Source: Gemmatimonadaceae bacterium
GTDB lineage: Bacteria > Gemmatimonadota > Gemmatimonadetes > Gemmatimonadales > Gemmatimonadaceae
DNA length: 64,000 bases
Reading direction: 5' to 3'
NCBI GenBank assembly: GCA_022843265.1
Contig: JALHNZ010000004.1
Coordinates: 38,751 to 102,750 of the forward strand
Below, one piece after another: positions 16,451-26,161 of this stretch (within the stretch, counting starts at the first letter, position 1; each line of letters starts with the position of its first letter). Below the pieces are notes generated by a model. It saw only the letters and a program-made list of their open reading frames with translations, did no database searches and was not told the origin of the DNA. The translations under genes were made by a program, and so were the position numbers.

Positions 16451-17235
16451 GTACCAACACGCAGGAATCCGTGCACACGTTGTTGCAAGCGGTCACCGAG
16501 TTGTCACAGGGTTCTGCCGCCACCGCGATGCGCTGGTTTGGTCAGTCGTTTGATATCGACACCAAGGGCGACGGATCGCCGGTCACCATTGCTGATCGTT
16601 CGGCTGAGGAGTTCGCACGCGAGTGGATCACGGCGCGCTTTCCGAATGATGGTGTGATTGGCGAAGAGTTTCCCCCGTTGCGGCCAGACGCGGTGCGCCA
16701 GTGGATTATTGATCCCATCGACGGCACCAAAGCGTTTGTTCGCGGTGTGCCGCTGTGGGGAACACTGGTGGCGGTGTGTGAAGGAGAGAATGTGCTGGCG
16801 GGCGCGGCGTGTTTTCCGGCAGTGAACGAAGTGGTGAGTGCGGCGCCCGGCGAAGGCTGTTGGTGGAATGGCGCGCGTGCATCGGTCAGCACCGTCGATT
16901 CACTGGCGCACGCAACGGTATTGGTCACGGACGACCGTTTTCCCGAACACCCGCATCGCGGCGTGAAGTGGCGTGCACTGGCCGCCGACAGTGGCGTAGT
17001 GCGCACCTGGGGCGATTGTTATGGCTACCTGCTCGTGGCGACAGGGCGCGCTGAGGCGATGATGGATGACATTGTGAATCCATGGGACGCGGCGGCGCTG
17101 AAGCCGATTATTGAAGAAGCGGGCGGCGTATTCACCGACTGGCGCGGCCATCACACCGCATTCGGCGGTGATCTGATGGCGACGAACGCCGCACTTTCGG
17201 CCACGATCCGTACGCGACTGCTGGACTCGAAATAG
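16447..17235 (+). CDS. hisN: Histidinol-phosphatase, inositol-monophosphatase type
   Basis: A 262-residue Mg-dependent phosphatase of the inositol monophosphatase family. Metal-site motifs are DGSPVTIADR, VIGEEF, WIIDPIDGTKAFVRGVPLWGTL and DIVNPWDAAALKPIIEEAGG. Its place inside the operon (ATGA overlap with hisF) and the lack of any other histidinol-phosphatase here indicate that it dephosphorylates histidinol phosphate, like HisN of actinobacteria and plants. The substrate is inferred from context. Confidence 0.9.
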   Translation: MSTNTQESVHTLLQAVTELSQGSAATAMRWFGQSFDIDTKGDGSPVTIADRSAEEFAREWITARFPNDGVIGEEFPPLRPDAVRQWIIDPIDGTKAFVRGVPLWGTLVAVCEGENVLAGAACFPAVNEVVSAAPGEGCWWNGARASVSTVDSLAHATVLVTDDRFPEHPHRGVKWRALAADSGVVRTWGDCYGYLLVATGRAEAMMDDIVNPWDAAALKPIIEEAGGVFTDWRGHHTAFGGDLMATNAALSATIRTRLLDSK

Positions 17236-17296
17236 TGCGCGCGATCAATCGGCTTTGTGGTCGTCTACTCCTTGTACCTGTTCTGGACACGCACGC

Positions 17297-17962
17297 ATGA
17301 ACGATTCAAACACGACCGTTGGCGGACTTGCCGTGCGTTCGAGCGCTGACATCGAGCGCCTCAACTTTGCCAAAGGCAACGGTCTGCTCACCGTGGTCGC
17401 ACAGGATGCGGTGAGCGGTGCCGTGCTCATGGTGGCGCACGCGGATCGCAGTGCGGTTGAGCGAACGCTCGCGACCGGTGAAATGCACTACACCTCGCGC
17501 ACCAGAGGGTCGTGGCACAAGGGGGAAACCAGCGGCAATGTGCAGGCGGTGGTATCCCTGACCGCCGACTGCGACGGTGACGCGCTGCTCGCACGCGTGC
17601 TGCCGGCCGGACCGGCGTGCCACGAAGGCACAACCAGTTGTTTCCGCGAGGTCGCGCTGGCGGCGGACGAACTTGGCGCGCTCGATCAGACCATTGCCGC
17701 ACGCGCCAACGCGCTGGCGTCGTCCGCGCCCACAACAGCGGATCGTCCGAGCTGGACGCAGCGTTTGCTTGGCGACGCCAATCTCAGGCACAAGAAGCTT
17801 GGCGAAGAAGCCGTGGAGCTTACTATGGCGTGCATGGAAAACGATCAGGCCCGCGCTGCTGAAGAAGGCGCAGACCTGATCTATCACACGCTGGTAGCGC
17901 TTCGGGCCGTGGGCGTTTCCCTTGCAGATGTGCGCCGGGTCTTGCACACGAGAGCCAGGTAA
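17297..17962 (+). CDS. hisIE: Bifunctional phosphoribosyl-AMP cyclohydrolase / phosphoribosyl-ATP pyrophosphatase
   Basis: A fusion of the second and third steps of the pathway in 221 residues. The HisI half (about 20-125) has TSRTRGSWHKGETSGNVQ, DCDGDALL and GPACHEGTTSCF with the Zn-binding Cys residues. The HisE half (about 145-221) has KKLGEEAVEL and EGADLIYHTLVAL, the MazG-like metal site. It is the last gene of the operon, 61 nt after hisN and the only junction with a real gap. ATG at 17297 chosen; no clear ribosome site. Confidence 0.94.
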   Translation: MNDSNTTVGGLAVRSSADIERLNFAKGNGLLTVVAQDAVSGAVLMVAHADRSAVERTLATGEMHYTSRTRGSWHKGETSGNVQAVVSLTADCDGDALLARVLPAGPACHEGTTSCFREVALAADELGALDQTIAARANALASSAPTTADRPSWTQRLLGDANLRHKKLGEEAVELTMACMENDQARAAEEGADLIYHTLVALRAVGVSLADVRRVLHTRAR

Positions 17963-18003
17963 AACTCGGGCCGCACGCGCCCCAACATTCTTCCCGTGTA
18001 CGT

Positions 18004-19365
18004 CTAGAATCGCTCGAACAAACGTCTGTCCACGCGCAGCGCGTCACCAATAAACGCCCAGCGCACGTTGCGAAAATACCGTACGGCCGCCTGACGAATG
18101 TCTTCCGGCGTAACGGCACGTAAGTCATCAACAAAGTTCGCGGCGACCCGGTAATCGCCCTGATACAACGACGCCCGCGCCAGCATATCGGCCTGATCGG
18201 CGTTGGTCTCGTTGTCGAGAAAGTAGTTCACAATGAACTGCTGCACGAGCCGGTCGAGTCCTTCTTGTGAAATCGTGCCCTGCTGCAGCGCCCGCATCTC
18301 GCGTTGCATGATGTTGAGCACCGCGTCGGGTTGCGTGGTGGTCACGTAGAGGCCGCCCACGGCGAACGCCCGTTCGCGAAACGGCGCATCGACGGCGTAG
18401 GTGAGATTGTACTTCTCACGTACTTCCGAGAAAAGCCGGCCCGAGAGCACAGCACTCGCAAGGCGCAGCGCCGCGTACTCCGGTGATGTCGCGAGTGGAC
18501 CCACGAAGTAACCCTGCAAGTAGTTCGTGGGGAGTCGGCGATTTACAAAAGTTGCGCCCGACACACGCGCTGTTGGCGGTTCTGGAAGAGTCCACGCGTA
18601 GTTACCCGCCGGGAGCGTAGCCAAAGTGCTGCGCACAAGGCGCTCCACGCGTTCGCGGGTCACGTTGCCCACAATCACCACACGCATGCGTGAGCGTACA
18701 ATGTGATCGGCTTTGTACTGCACAAGTTGCGCGCGCGTAATCGCCTGAATCGAGGCTTCGGTACCAACCGGTGAGAGTGCGTAGGGATGCCCCGCAAAGG
18801 CCGACGAATCAGCGAGATATTCGAGCAACGCATCGGGACTCTCGGCACGCTGTTTCACCGCCGACAGAATTTGCGAACGTACACGCTCCACGCCAGACGA
18901 ATCCAGACGTGGTGCGACGAGCCGGTCAGCCAGAATCGCCCACGAAGAATCGAAGTTGGCAACGGTAGATCGCAAACTGATGGTGCTCCAATCCACATCA
19001 GGACTCACCCCGATCGCACTACCCAGTCGCGCCATTTTCTGCCGCAACGCTTCGCGTGGATAGCGCGCCGTGCCCTGTTCTGTTGCTTCAAGCAGCAGCA
19101 ACTCCAAGCCTTGTGTTTCCGGCGTGAGCTGCCGCACACCGCCAAGCAGATACACGTTCGCCGCAACGACACTGTTTGCGGTGACGCGCCGGAGAATGAC
19201 CGACACGCCGTCCACATTGAAACTGGTGGTGAGCGTGTCCGGATTCGCCGAGGCCGTCGGTCGAGCAGGCGCCGGACGTGGCGTCGTTGGTGGTGTGAAC
19301 TGAGCCTGTACCGCGATTGGCACGCACAAGAGCATGGCAAACATCGCACGACGCGTGCCGATCAT
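18004..19365 (-). CDS. M16-family peptidase-like protein, inactive-type subunit
   Basis: A 453-residue secreted protein with a signal peptide (IGTRRAMFAMLLCVPIAVQAQ). It has the M16 fold but where active members have HxxEH it reads LELLLLEATEQG, so it lacks the zinc site. The C-terminal half has NYLQGYFVGP and SGRLFSEVREKYNLTYAV, the substrate-binding and R/Y motif of non-catalytic M16 subunits. Its ATG overlaps the stop of the catalytic gene by 4 nt, so the two are probably made together and form a periplasmic heterodimer. Confidence 0.88.
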   Translation of the reverse strand: MIGTRRAMFAMLLCVPIAVQAQFTPPTTPRPAPARPTASANPDTLTTSFNVDGVSVILRRVTANSVVAANVYLLGGVRQLTPETQGLELLLLEATEQGTARYPREALRQKMARLGSAIGVSPDVDWSTISLRSTVANFDSSWAILADRLVAPRLDSSGVERVRSQILSAVKQRAESPDALLEYLADSSAFAGHPYALSPVGTEASIQAITRAQLVQYKADHIVRSRMRVVIVGNVTRERVERLVRSTLATLPAGNYAWTLPEPPTARVSGATFVNRRLPTNYLQGYFVGPLATSPEYAALRLASAVLSGRLFSEVREKYNLTYAVDAPFRERAFAVGGLYVTTTQPDAVLNIMQREMRALQQGTISQEGLDRLVQQFIVNYFLDNETNADQADMLARASLYQGDYRVAANFVDDLRAVTPEDIRQAAVRYFRNVRWAFIGDALRVDRRLFERF

Positions 19366-20798
19366 GGCTGCACTCCGGCACGCACGCCCGCTCGCAGTTC
19401 GTTTTCGGTGAGGTTGAGCGACTGACGAGCCGCCGGTGAGAGCAGCACGCCCGTTAACCGCGGCCGAGCAACGATGTACGTGTTCACGTAGCGCTGCAGA
19501 TCTTTGGCGGTTTGCGCTGCCATCGCGTCGTTGTATCGCAGGAAATAGTCGAGCCCCACAACGCTCCACCAGAATCCGATCGTGTGCGCAATGCCGCTGG
19601 CTTTCTCAATACCAAAGGCACTTGAGGTAACACGCTGTGCTTTAACGTTCTCAAGCTCGGTTGGTGTCACGTAGCCCGATTCACCAAAGCGAGCGACTTC
19701 ACGATCGAGGGCGGCCATGGCGTCGCGTAACTTTTCTGGTGACGTCTGACCACTGATGGTGATAGGTCCGACGTGATTTAATGTGTAGTAGTTCACCACG
19801 ATGTCTTCCCAGAGTCCGCTATCAACGAGACGCGTGCGGAATCCTGAACCCGGCGTGTTCAGTGCGTCACTGAAGACGTCGGCCGCAAACGTGGCGTCAG
19901 GATCCTTGCTGGCGCTTGGTCCTTGCCACTGCACCAGCACACTGACCGCACTCACCGCCGCTTCGTGAATCGCGGCTTCGTTTTTTGTCAGCGCCGGAAT
20001 CGCCGGGATGGGTGCAGTCACAAATGGATCGGCGCCGCGTGGCCAGTCACCAAACACGCGTTCGGCCAGCGCGAACACGCGTTCGGGATCCACATCACCG
20101 GTCACGATCAGCGCGCAGTTGTTCGGCACATAGTACAGGGCTTGAATCGTGCGCATCTGTGCGGGCGTCACGTTGCGGAGCACGGAGCGATCACCGAGCG
20201 CATCTTTGCGACTGGCGTTACCCGGATACAACAGCGCCGTCATGCGTTGGTCGAGGGCGAAGAAGGGGCTGGATTCGGCGCGATCGTATTCGCCCAGCAC
20301 CACTTCCTTCTCGCTGGCCAGATCTTCTTCGCGAAACAGCGGCTCACGCAGCGAGGCGGCGAGAAAACGCAAACCGCCTTCGAGTGAATCCGCAGGGAGC
20401 GTGAGATAGTAGTTCACCCGCTCCTCCTGCGTGGTGCCGTTGTAGATCGCTCCCAGCTCCGAGGCGCGTCGCGCAAACGCGTCAGGACTGGGATAGGTGC
20501 GATTGGCTTTGAAGAACATGTGCTCATACATGTGCGCCAGCCCGGCGTACTCGGGCGGTTGCGTAAAGGCACCGTTCTTTACGTCGATCTCAAGCGTGGC
20601 AATGGGTACGCCGTGATTTTCCACCACAATCACCTCGAGCCCGTTCGCCAACACGCGTCGCTGCACGATGCGCTCCAGCTCGGCCCGCGTTTGCGCCGTG
20701 AGCAGCGCCACGGGCAGCAGCGTGACGCCCAAGGCGAGCGCACACGAAAAACCAATCCGACCGATCCATGATCGGAAACAGGAACGAGACGCTGGCAT
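19362..20798 (-). CDS. M16-family zinc metallopeptidase, catalytic subunit
   Basis: A 478-residue secreted metallopeptidase. An N-terminal hydrophobic signal (about 11-35) is followed by the inverted zinc motif HMYEH (His89, Glu92, His93) and the downstream glutamate segment EKEVVLGEYDRAESSP (about 163-178). These are the hallmarks of pitrilysin/insulinase peptidases that cut peptides in a closed chamber. The frame is in operon with the inactive partner downstream and divergent from murB, about 29 bp away. Confidence 0.9.
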   Translation of the reverse strand: MPASRSCFRSWIGRIGFSCALALGVTLLPVALLTAQTRAELERIVQRRVLANGLEVIVVENHGVPIATLEIDVKNGAFTQPPEYAGLAHMYEHMFFKANRTYPSPDAFARRASELGAIYNGTTQEERVNYYLTLPADSLEGGLRFLAASLREPLFREEDLASEKEVVLGEYDRAESSPFFALDQRMTALLYPGNASRKDALGDRSVLRNVTPAQMRTIQALYYVPNNCALIVTGDVDPERVFALAERVFGDWPRGADPFVTAPIPAIPALTKNEAAIHEAAVSAVSVLVQWQGPSASKDPDATFAADVFSDALNTPGSGFRTRLVDSGLWEDIVVNYYTLNHVGPITISGQTSPEKLRDAMAALDREVARFGESGYVTPTELENVKAQRVTSSAFGIEKASGIAHTIGFWWSVVGLDYFLRYNDAMAAQTAKDLQRYVNTYIVARPRLTGVLLSPAARQSLNLTENELRAGVRAGVQP

Positions 20799-20827
20799 TG
20801 TGGCGAGGGAAGCAAGATGTTTCGGTC

Positions 20828-21790
20828 ATGACGGATTCCATCATCACGACCAACTCGGCGAGTGCACTCGAAGCCCTCGCGCAACGACTGGACCCCAAAC
20901 AGCTGCTCCGCGCGGAGCCATTAGCTCCGTACACTACCTTCAAGATCGGAGGTCCCGCTGACCTGCTGTACTATGCCACGTCGGCCGACGCCCTCGCTAC
21001 CGCCGTGAGCGCGGCTCGCGAACTGGGGGTGCCGTGGTTCGTACTGGGTCTGGGCGCGAACATCCTGGTGGGAGACAAGGGATTTCGAGGGCTCGTGATC
21101 CGCAATCGTGCGAGCGCCCACGCGATCGCACCCGATGGCCGACTGGTCGCGGAGAGCGGGGCCATCGTGCGCGATCTGGTGCTCGACAGTGTGCGGCAGG
21201 GATGGTCAGGCCTTGAGCACTACGTGGGAATTCCGAGTACGGTGGGTGGCGCGCTCTGGCAGAATCTTCACTTCCTGTCGCCAGCACCGGAGCGTGAACG
21301 CACCATGTTCATCGCCGAAGTGTTCGAGTCGTGCGAGATTCTCAGCGAAGAAGGCGAACGCCGCACCGTGGATGCGGACTACGTGCAGTTTGGATACGAC
21401 GACACTGTGTTTCACCATCGGCGCGACGTGATTCTCTCCGCCACGTTCCAGCTGCAGCGTGCAGATTCTGTCGCGCTGCAGCGCATTCTGCAGGAAAACC
21501 TTTCGTGGCGCGGCGCACGTCATCCGTGGCTTGAGATTCATCCGAGTGCCGGATCAATCTTCAAGAAGATTGCCGATGTAGGTGCAGGCCGACTCGTTGA
21601 TCAGTGTGGGCTCAAAGGCTTTCGCGTGGGCGACGCCTCAATTTCGCACATGCATGCGAACATCATGGTGAATCTCGGGCGCGCGACGGCGTCCGATGTG
21701 CGTGCACTCATTGCTCACGCTCAGCAGGCCGTGCTCGAACGCTTTGGTCATGCGCTCGAGCCAGAAATTGCCTTTGTCGGCGAGTTCTAA
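20828..21790 (+). CDS. murB: UDP-N-acetylenolpyruvoylglucosamine reductase
   Basis: MurB reduces UDP-GlcNAc-enolpyruvate to UDP-MurNAc in peptidoglycan synthesis using FAD and NADPH. The 320-residue protein has YTTFKIGGPADLL, VLGLGANILVGDKGF (FAD-binding), GIPSTVGGAL, and the catalytic serine loop HPSAGSIFKK, with the C-terminal EPEIAFVGEF carrying the catalytic Glu. The frame opens at 20768 inside the divergent peptidase gene; the ATG at 20828 avoids that overlap and suits the family. Confidence 0.94.
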   Translation: MTDSIITTNSASALEALAQRLDPKQLLRAEPLAPYTTFKIGGPADLLYYATSADALATAVSAARELGVPWFVLGLGANILVGDKGFRGLVIRNRASAHAIAPDGRLVAESGAIVRDLVLDSVRQGWSGLEHYVGIPSTVGGALWQNLHFLSPAPERERTMFIAEVFESCEILSEEGERRTVDADYVQFGYDDTVFHHRRDVILSATFQLQRADSVALQRILQENLSWRGARHPWLEIHPSAGSIFKKIADVGAGRLVDQCGLKGFRVGDASISHMHANIMVNLGRATASDVRALIAHAQQAVLERFGHALEPEIAFVGEF

Positions 21791-21820
21791 CCGCGCGTTA
21801 CCGCGAGCACCGCACCTGTC

Positions 21821-24190
21821 CTAGAGCTGCTGACTGAGCGTCACAAGCCAGCGCCACTTCTCGCCACGTTCAAGCGGTTGCGCACCGCCAATGAACATGG
21901 AGCCCGAGAACAATCGCAAGCCGGCGCTCACACTCGATCGCCAGCGGTCGGACGCAACCGAAACCGGAACCAGCGTGCCCGTTGAGTCAGCAACGGCCCC
22001 AAGCCGCGCCACACTCGCACGAGCGGACGCAGTGGGCGCACCCGTCCAGCCACTTTGCGCACCCACGCTGAATCCGGGTGCAAGCGCCGGGAGAAACAGA
22101 TTGCGCCCCACCACAATGGGCTGTCGAAGCCACGGACCGGTGTACAGCAACAACGCGCGCACGGCACTCGACTGCGTGCCCGCAAACGCCTTGTACTCGT
22201 AGCCCGGCAGTCCCTGACTGCGACCAAGTTCGAACAACTGCTGTGTTGGCAACGATGAACCCAGCAGGATGCCGGCATCGGCTCGTACCGCAGCCGTAAA
22301 CGGACCAAGCGCACGTCGCGTTGTGAGGCGGGCTTCAAGCCGGGTGTAGTCGAGATCACCAACACCATTTTCGGCGTACAAGCGCGCACTCCAACCGGGG
22401 CGCATGAATTCGGCACTGCCATCCGGCCGCCAGGCCAGCGTAAAGGCGTTGCGCCAATACGTGCCCGCATCCACGGCACGGTTTTCTCGCAGACTCAGAC
22501 CGCCCAACGGTGCTGCGGTGAACGCCGACGGTGTCGTGGCGTCGCGTGCCACGCCCGTTTCCAGACGCCACTGCCACGCACGCGCGCCAATCGTGCGCAC
22601 AACCTGCGCGCCCGCAAAGGTGCGGTCCACGTAGTCGTACTCGTCCTGTGCGGCGAGCGCCGCAAAACTGCTGCCTGAGTCGAGCGGATTCCGAAAATCG
22701 TTGGTGATGTCGAGCGACCGTCCTGCACGCAGCATTACGCGCCACGGCCCACGATCCCGCTGCGCTTCCACGCGCCCGCGCACCGTGCCTTCACTCCACG
22801 CATACCCTGCGGTTGCTCGCAGGATGGTGCCCGGCATGACGTCCCGCAGCGCGAGCCGCGCACCAAAACCCGTGAACGCGCCTTCGACCCGATTGAATCG
22901 AAACAGATCACTGCCCTGTGGCACGCCCCAATCAAAACGCGGTGTACCGGTAGGACGCCAACGGTCCGGACCAAACGCATCGAAATCATCGGAGTGCAGT
23001 CCTTCAGACATACCGCCGAGCGTTGCCTGCCAGCGCGCAAACGCCGAAAGCGAATCGGGCGGCGCGTACGTAAGTCGACGGCGGGTGCGCGGCGGTTCCG
23101 AGTCAGCAGACGCCAACAGCCGCGCGGCATCGAGCACGGTGTCATTCACTGCCATGTCGCGGAAGCGGGAGACCACACGCACCACGGCGCGCCCGTCACT
23201 CGCCATTGGCGCCGCCGCCTGCAACTCAATGCGTTGTACCGTTGGCAACCAATACGCTTGATCGCGCTCCGCATTTTCGTAGTCAATAAAAGCGACCGCA
23301 TCGACGAGCGAACCGGTGAGACGTGCAATCGGGCCACCAGGTTGCGGCCAATGGCCCACGCGAACAAACGCGCCGCGCATGCGCACCAGTGTACCGCGTG
23401 ACGCATCGAGATCCAGCTCGCCACGAAACAGGGTGGCACGTTCCGTCAGATCCTCGCGTGGCGCTACCGATACCCGCACAATCGGAATGCGCCGTTCGCC
23501 CACCTGCAGTGTGACCAGCGTATCGCCGCCCGTGTACCGGTACCACGGGTCTCGGTCGGCCGCGAGCGGGTGCACAATGGCCGCCGTATCCGATGGATCA
23601 CTGTCCCGCGTGGTACGGCGCGACGAGCGAGTGGAGTCGGTGGAGTCGGTCGCCGCCGTGTTCTGCCGAGCACGCAATCGATTGCCGTACAACGTGGGAT
23701 TGAGCCATCCGGTGCGAAACAAGCTGAGCATGGAAATGCCCAAACCCGTTTGCTGTGCACGATGCCCTTGCACGCGCTGCTCGTACAAGCCAATGCGTCC
23801 CCATCGCAAGGTGCTGGCGATCTGTTCCACACTGCCGACGACTTCAGTGCCGTCAGCGCGACGAATTATGAGCGCGATCTCCGTTTCCACATTCGCCGAG
23901 TACGATTCCAGCGATGCCGGTGTGCGATTGCGAAGTGCCGCATTGTCAACGATGCTGCGAAGCGCCGGACTCGCGTACATGGCAGCTTCTGACGGTGTCA
24001 TACCTTGCGTTTGAGCTTGCAGGGCGTGTGAACAGACCGTCAGCACGCATAATACGGCAGCCGTCGCCGCGTACACGACGCGCGATTGAATGGGCAGAGC
24101 TGAGACCAAGGCAAAGCAACCGGTTAGAAGGTAAGCGCCGTCAGCAAGACCTACGCGCAACCCGGAGAACAGTTTCCCGCCAGCCCCCAA
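21821..24190 (-). CDS. Large outer-membrane beta-barrel protein, DUF5686-like
   Basis: Up to 789 residues. A hydrophobic N-terminus ends near SHALQA-QTQGM, consistent with secretion. The middle (about 90-380) is a soluble beta-rich region with RFRDMAVND. The C-terminal 350 residues are repeated amphipathic strands with SQGLPGYEYKAF, close to the surface-antigen/DUF5686 barrel motif, ending in WLVTLSQQL. The role is unknown; related barrels are outer-membrane proteins. The first in-frame start is a TTG at 24190, 16 nt after the ABC-F stop; a later start (TTG 24109 or GTG 24076) would make a cleaner signal peptide. Confidence 0.65.
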   Translation of the reverse strand: MGAGGKLFSGLRVGLADGAYLLTGCFALVSALPIQSRVVYAATAAVLCVLTVCSHALQAQTQGMTPSEAAMYASPALRSIVDNAALRNRTPASLESYSANVETEIALIIRRADGTEVVGSVEQIASTLRWGRIGLYEQRVQGHRAQQTGLGISMLSLFRTGWLNPTLYGNRLRARQNTAATDSTDSTRSSRRTTRDSDPSDTAAIVHPLAADRDPWYRYTGGDTLVTLQVGERRIPIVRVSVAPREDLTERATLFRGELDLDASRGTLVRMRGAFVRVGHWPQPGGPIARLTGSLVDAVAFIDYENAERDQAYWLPTVQRIELQAAAPMASDGRAVVRVVSRFRDMAVNDTVLDAARLLASADSEPPRTRRRLTYAPPDSLSAFARWQATLGGMSEGLHSDDFDAFGPDRWRPTGTPRFDWGVPQGSDLFRFNRVEGAFTGFGARLALRDVMPGTILRATAGYAWSEGTVRGRVEAQRDRGPWRVMLRAGRSLDITNDFRNPLDSGSSFAALAAQDEYDYVDRTFAGAQVVRTIGARAWQWRLETGVARDATTPSAFTAAPLGGLSLRENRAVDAGTYWRNAFTLAWRPDGSAEFMRPGWSARLYAENGVGDLDYTRLEARLTTRRALGPFTAAVRADAGILLGSSLPTQQLFELGRSQGLPGYEYKAFAGTQSSAVRALLLYTGPWLRQPIVVGRNLFLPALAPGFSVGAQSGWTGAPTASARASVARLGAVADSTGTLVPVSVASDRWRSSVSAGLRLFSGSMFIGGAQPLERGEKWRWLVTLSQQL

Positions 24191-24205
24191 CCAGCGTCAC
24201 GATCG

Positions 24206-26152
24206 TCACAAGGCGCCGAGCGCGTCCGCGGTTTCCGACGCCTCAGTCCAGCGGGCCTCTGCTTTGGCCAACGCCGCACGAGCCGCGGCCATCTCGGAAC
24301 CCAGCTTCTTGGCCTTCGATGCCGAGTCCGAGGATCCGTCGTACAACTCGGGTGCCTCAAGCGCGGCCGCGAGCCGGCCCACCGTTGCCTCGGCGGCAAT
24401 GACTGCGCGCTCCGCTTCTTCCACCGCTTTCGCGGCGTCGCGCTGGGCACGGCGATCTCCGCGTGATTTTTCCTTTCGTACGTCGTGCGACGACGGCGGC
24501 GCTGAGGCAGCCTTGCCAATGCGCACTTGTCGCGCGGCGCCTGCTTCATCTGCCCGGCGTTGCGCCGTGAGTTCTTCCCACTCGGTGAAAGGCCCCGCGA
24601 AGTCGTGCAACTCGCCATCGCGAATCTCCCACACGCGCGTCGCGAGTCCGCGCAGCACCGCACGATCGTGTGAGACGATCGGTTCCGTGCCATCGTATCC
24701 GTCAATCGCGTCCTCGATCGCCTCGATGCTTTCGACATCCAGGTGATTGGTGGGCTCGTCGAGTACCAGCAGATTCGCCCGCGACAGTGTGAGCAGCGCG
24801 AGTGCGACGCGCGCGCGTTCGCCACCCGAGAGCGAGCCAATCACACGCTGTGATTCTTCGCCACCAAATCCGAAGCGGCCAAGATGCCCGTGCACTTCGC
24901 GACGCTCCCAGAAGGGGCGCAGCGATGTGATCGCATCGTGAATTGTGGAATCGAGTGCGAGATGCCCGAGGTCCTGCCGGTAGTACGCGACCGTCGTTGA
25001 CAAACCAATCTTGCAGGTACCACCATCGGGTTCGCGTTCGCCGAGCACGGTTTTGATAAAGGTGCTTTTACCGGCACCATTCGGTCCAACCAGCGCGATC
25101 ACTTCTGTTCGCGGCATTACCAGCGTGACGTCTTCGAGCAGCGTGCGATCCTGCACACGCAGCGTCAACTTGCTGGTTTCGAGTACTCGATCACCACTGC
25201 GATCGCCGGCCTCAAGACGCAGCGCCATGATGCCCTCGCCACCAATGGGCGATGACAACCGTGGCATGCGCTCGAGACGCTTTCGACGGCCTTTCGCCTG
25301 TGAACTGTTCTGCCCGGCCAGATTGCGCGCAATGTAATCCTGCTCGGCGGCGATCTTCTTGCGTTGCTGATCGAACTGACGCGCCTGCGTGAGTCGGCGT
25401 TCTTCGCGCTGCTGAACAAACGCTTTGTAGCCGCCCACGTACGAGAAGCCTGTGCCGCCTTCAAGATGCAGCACATGATCCGCGACATTCTCCAGAAAGG
25501 CGCGATCGTGACTGACCAGCAACAGCGTGCGATCACTTTCGCGCAGGTACTGCTCGAGCCAGCGTGTGGTATCAAGGTCCAGATGATTCGTGGGTTCGTC
25601 GAGCACAAGCAGATCGGCGGGCTGCACAATCTGTCGCGCCAACGCCACGCGACCTCGCTCGCCGCCGCTCAGCACGGCGGTGAGTGTCGAACGGGCCCAG
25701 TCTGGGTCGAATCCGAGTCCTTGCAGCACCTGATCCACGCGGGTGGCCATTTGATAGCCGCCTTCGTGTTCAAAGCGCTCAAGGTCATGACCGTACGCCG
25801 TGAGGAACTCTTCGCTGTGATCCGTTTCCATGCGCATCACTTGTTCAGCCAGCGACCGCTCGAGCGCGCGAAGCTCCACGAAAGAGTCTGCCACCGTGTC
25901 CCACACTGAAGCCGTGGGATCGAAGCTGCGATGCTGTTCGAGCATCGCGATGCGCATGCCTGGACGACGCGCCACCGAGCCGATGGTAGGCGCTAGCTCG
26001 CCAATCAACACTTTGATCAGCGTTGTCTTGCCCGCACCATTGCGCCCGATCAGCGCCCATCGGTCGCGGTCTCCAATCGTGACGCTCACGTCACGAAAGA
26101 TTTCTGTGGCCCCAAACGATACGGAGGCGTTTCCAATACTGAGCAGCGTCAT
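24206..26152 (-). CDS. ABC-F family ATPase (Uup/EttA-like)
   Basis: A 648-residue soluble protein with two ABC domains and no membrane segment. Domain 1: GRNGAGKTTLIK, SGGERGRVALA, LLVLDEPTNHLDLD. Linker about 240-300, charged and helical (the P-site tRNA interaction motif region). Domain 2: GPNGAGKSTFIK, LSGGERARVALALL, LVLDEPTNHLDVES, SHDRAVL. The C-terminal 100 residues form an Ala/Glu/Lys-rich coiled coil, as in Uup. ABC-F proteins act on ribosomes. It lies 9 nt after the acyltransferase gene, probably in the same operon. Confidence 0.93.
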   Translation of the reverse strand: MTLLSIGNASVSFGATEIFRDVSVTIGDRDRWALIGRNGAGKTTLIKVLIGELAPTIGSVARRPGMRIAMLEQHRSFDPTASVWDTVADSFVELRALERSLAEQVMRMETDHSEEFLTAYGHDLERFEHEGGYQMATRVDQVLQGLGFDPDWARSTLTAVLSGGERGRVALARQIVQPADLLVLDEPTNHLDLDTTRWLEQYLRESDRTLLLVSHDRAFLENVADHVLHLEGGTGFSYVGGYKAFVQQREERRLTQARQFDQQRKKIAAEQDYIARNLAGQNSSQAKGRRKRLERMPRLSSPIGGEGIMALRLEAGDRSGDRVLETSKLTLRVQDRTLLEDVTLVMPRTEVIALVGPNGAGKSTFIKTVLGEREPDGGTCKIGLSTTVAYYRQDLGHLALDSTIHDAITSLRPFWERREVHGHLGRFGFGGEESQRVIGSLSGGERARVALALLTLSRANLLVLDEPTNHLDVESIEAIEDAIDGYDGTEPIVSHDRAVLRGLATRVWEIRDGELHDFAGPFTEWEELTAQRRADEAGAARQVRIGKAASAPPSSHDVRKEKSRGDRRAQRDAAKAVEEAERAVIAAEATVGRLAAALEAPELYDGSSDSASKAKKLGSEMAAARAALAKAEARWTEASETADALGAL

Positions 26153-26161
26153 ATCAACTAA

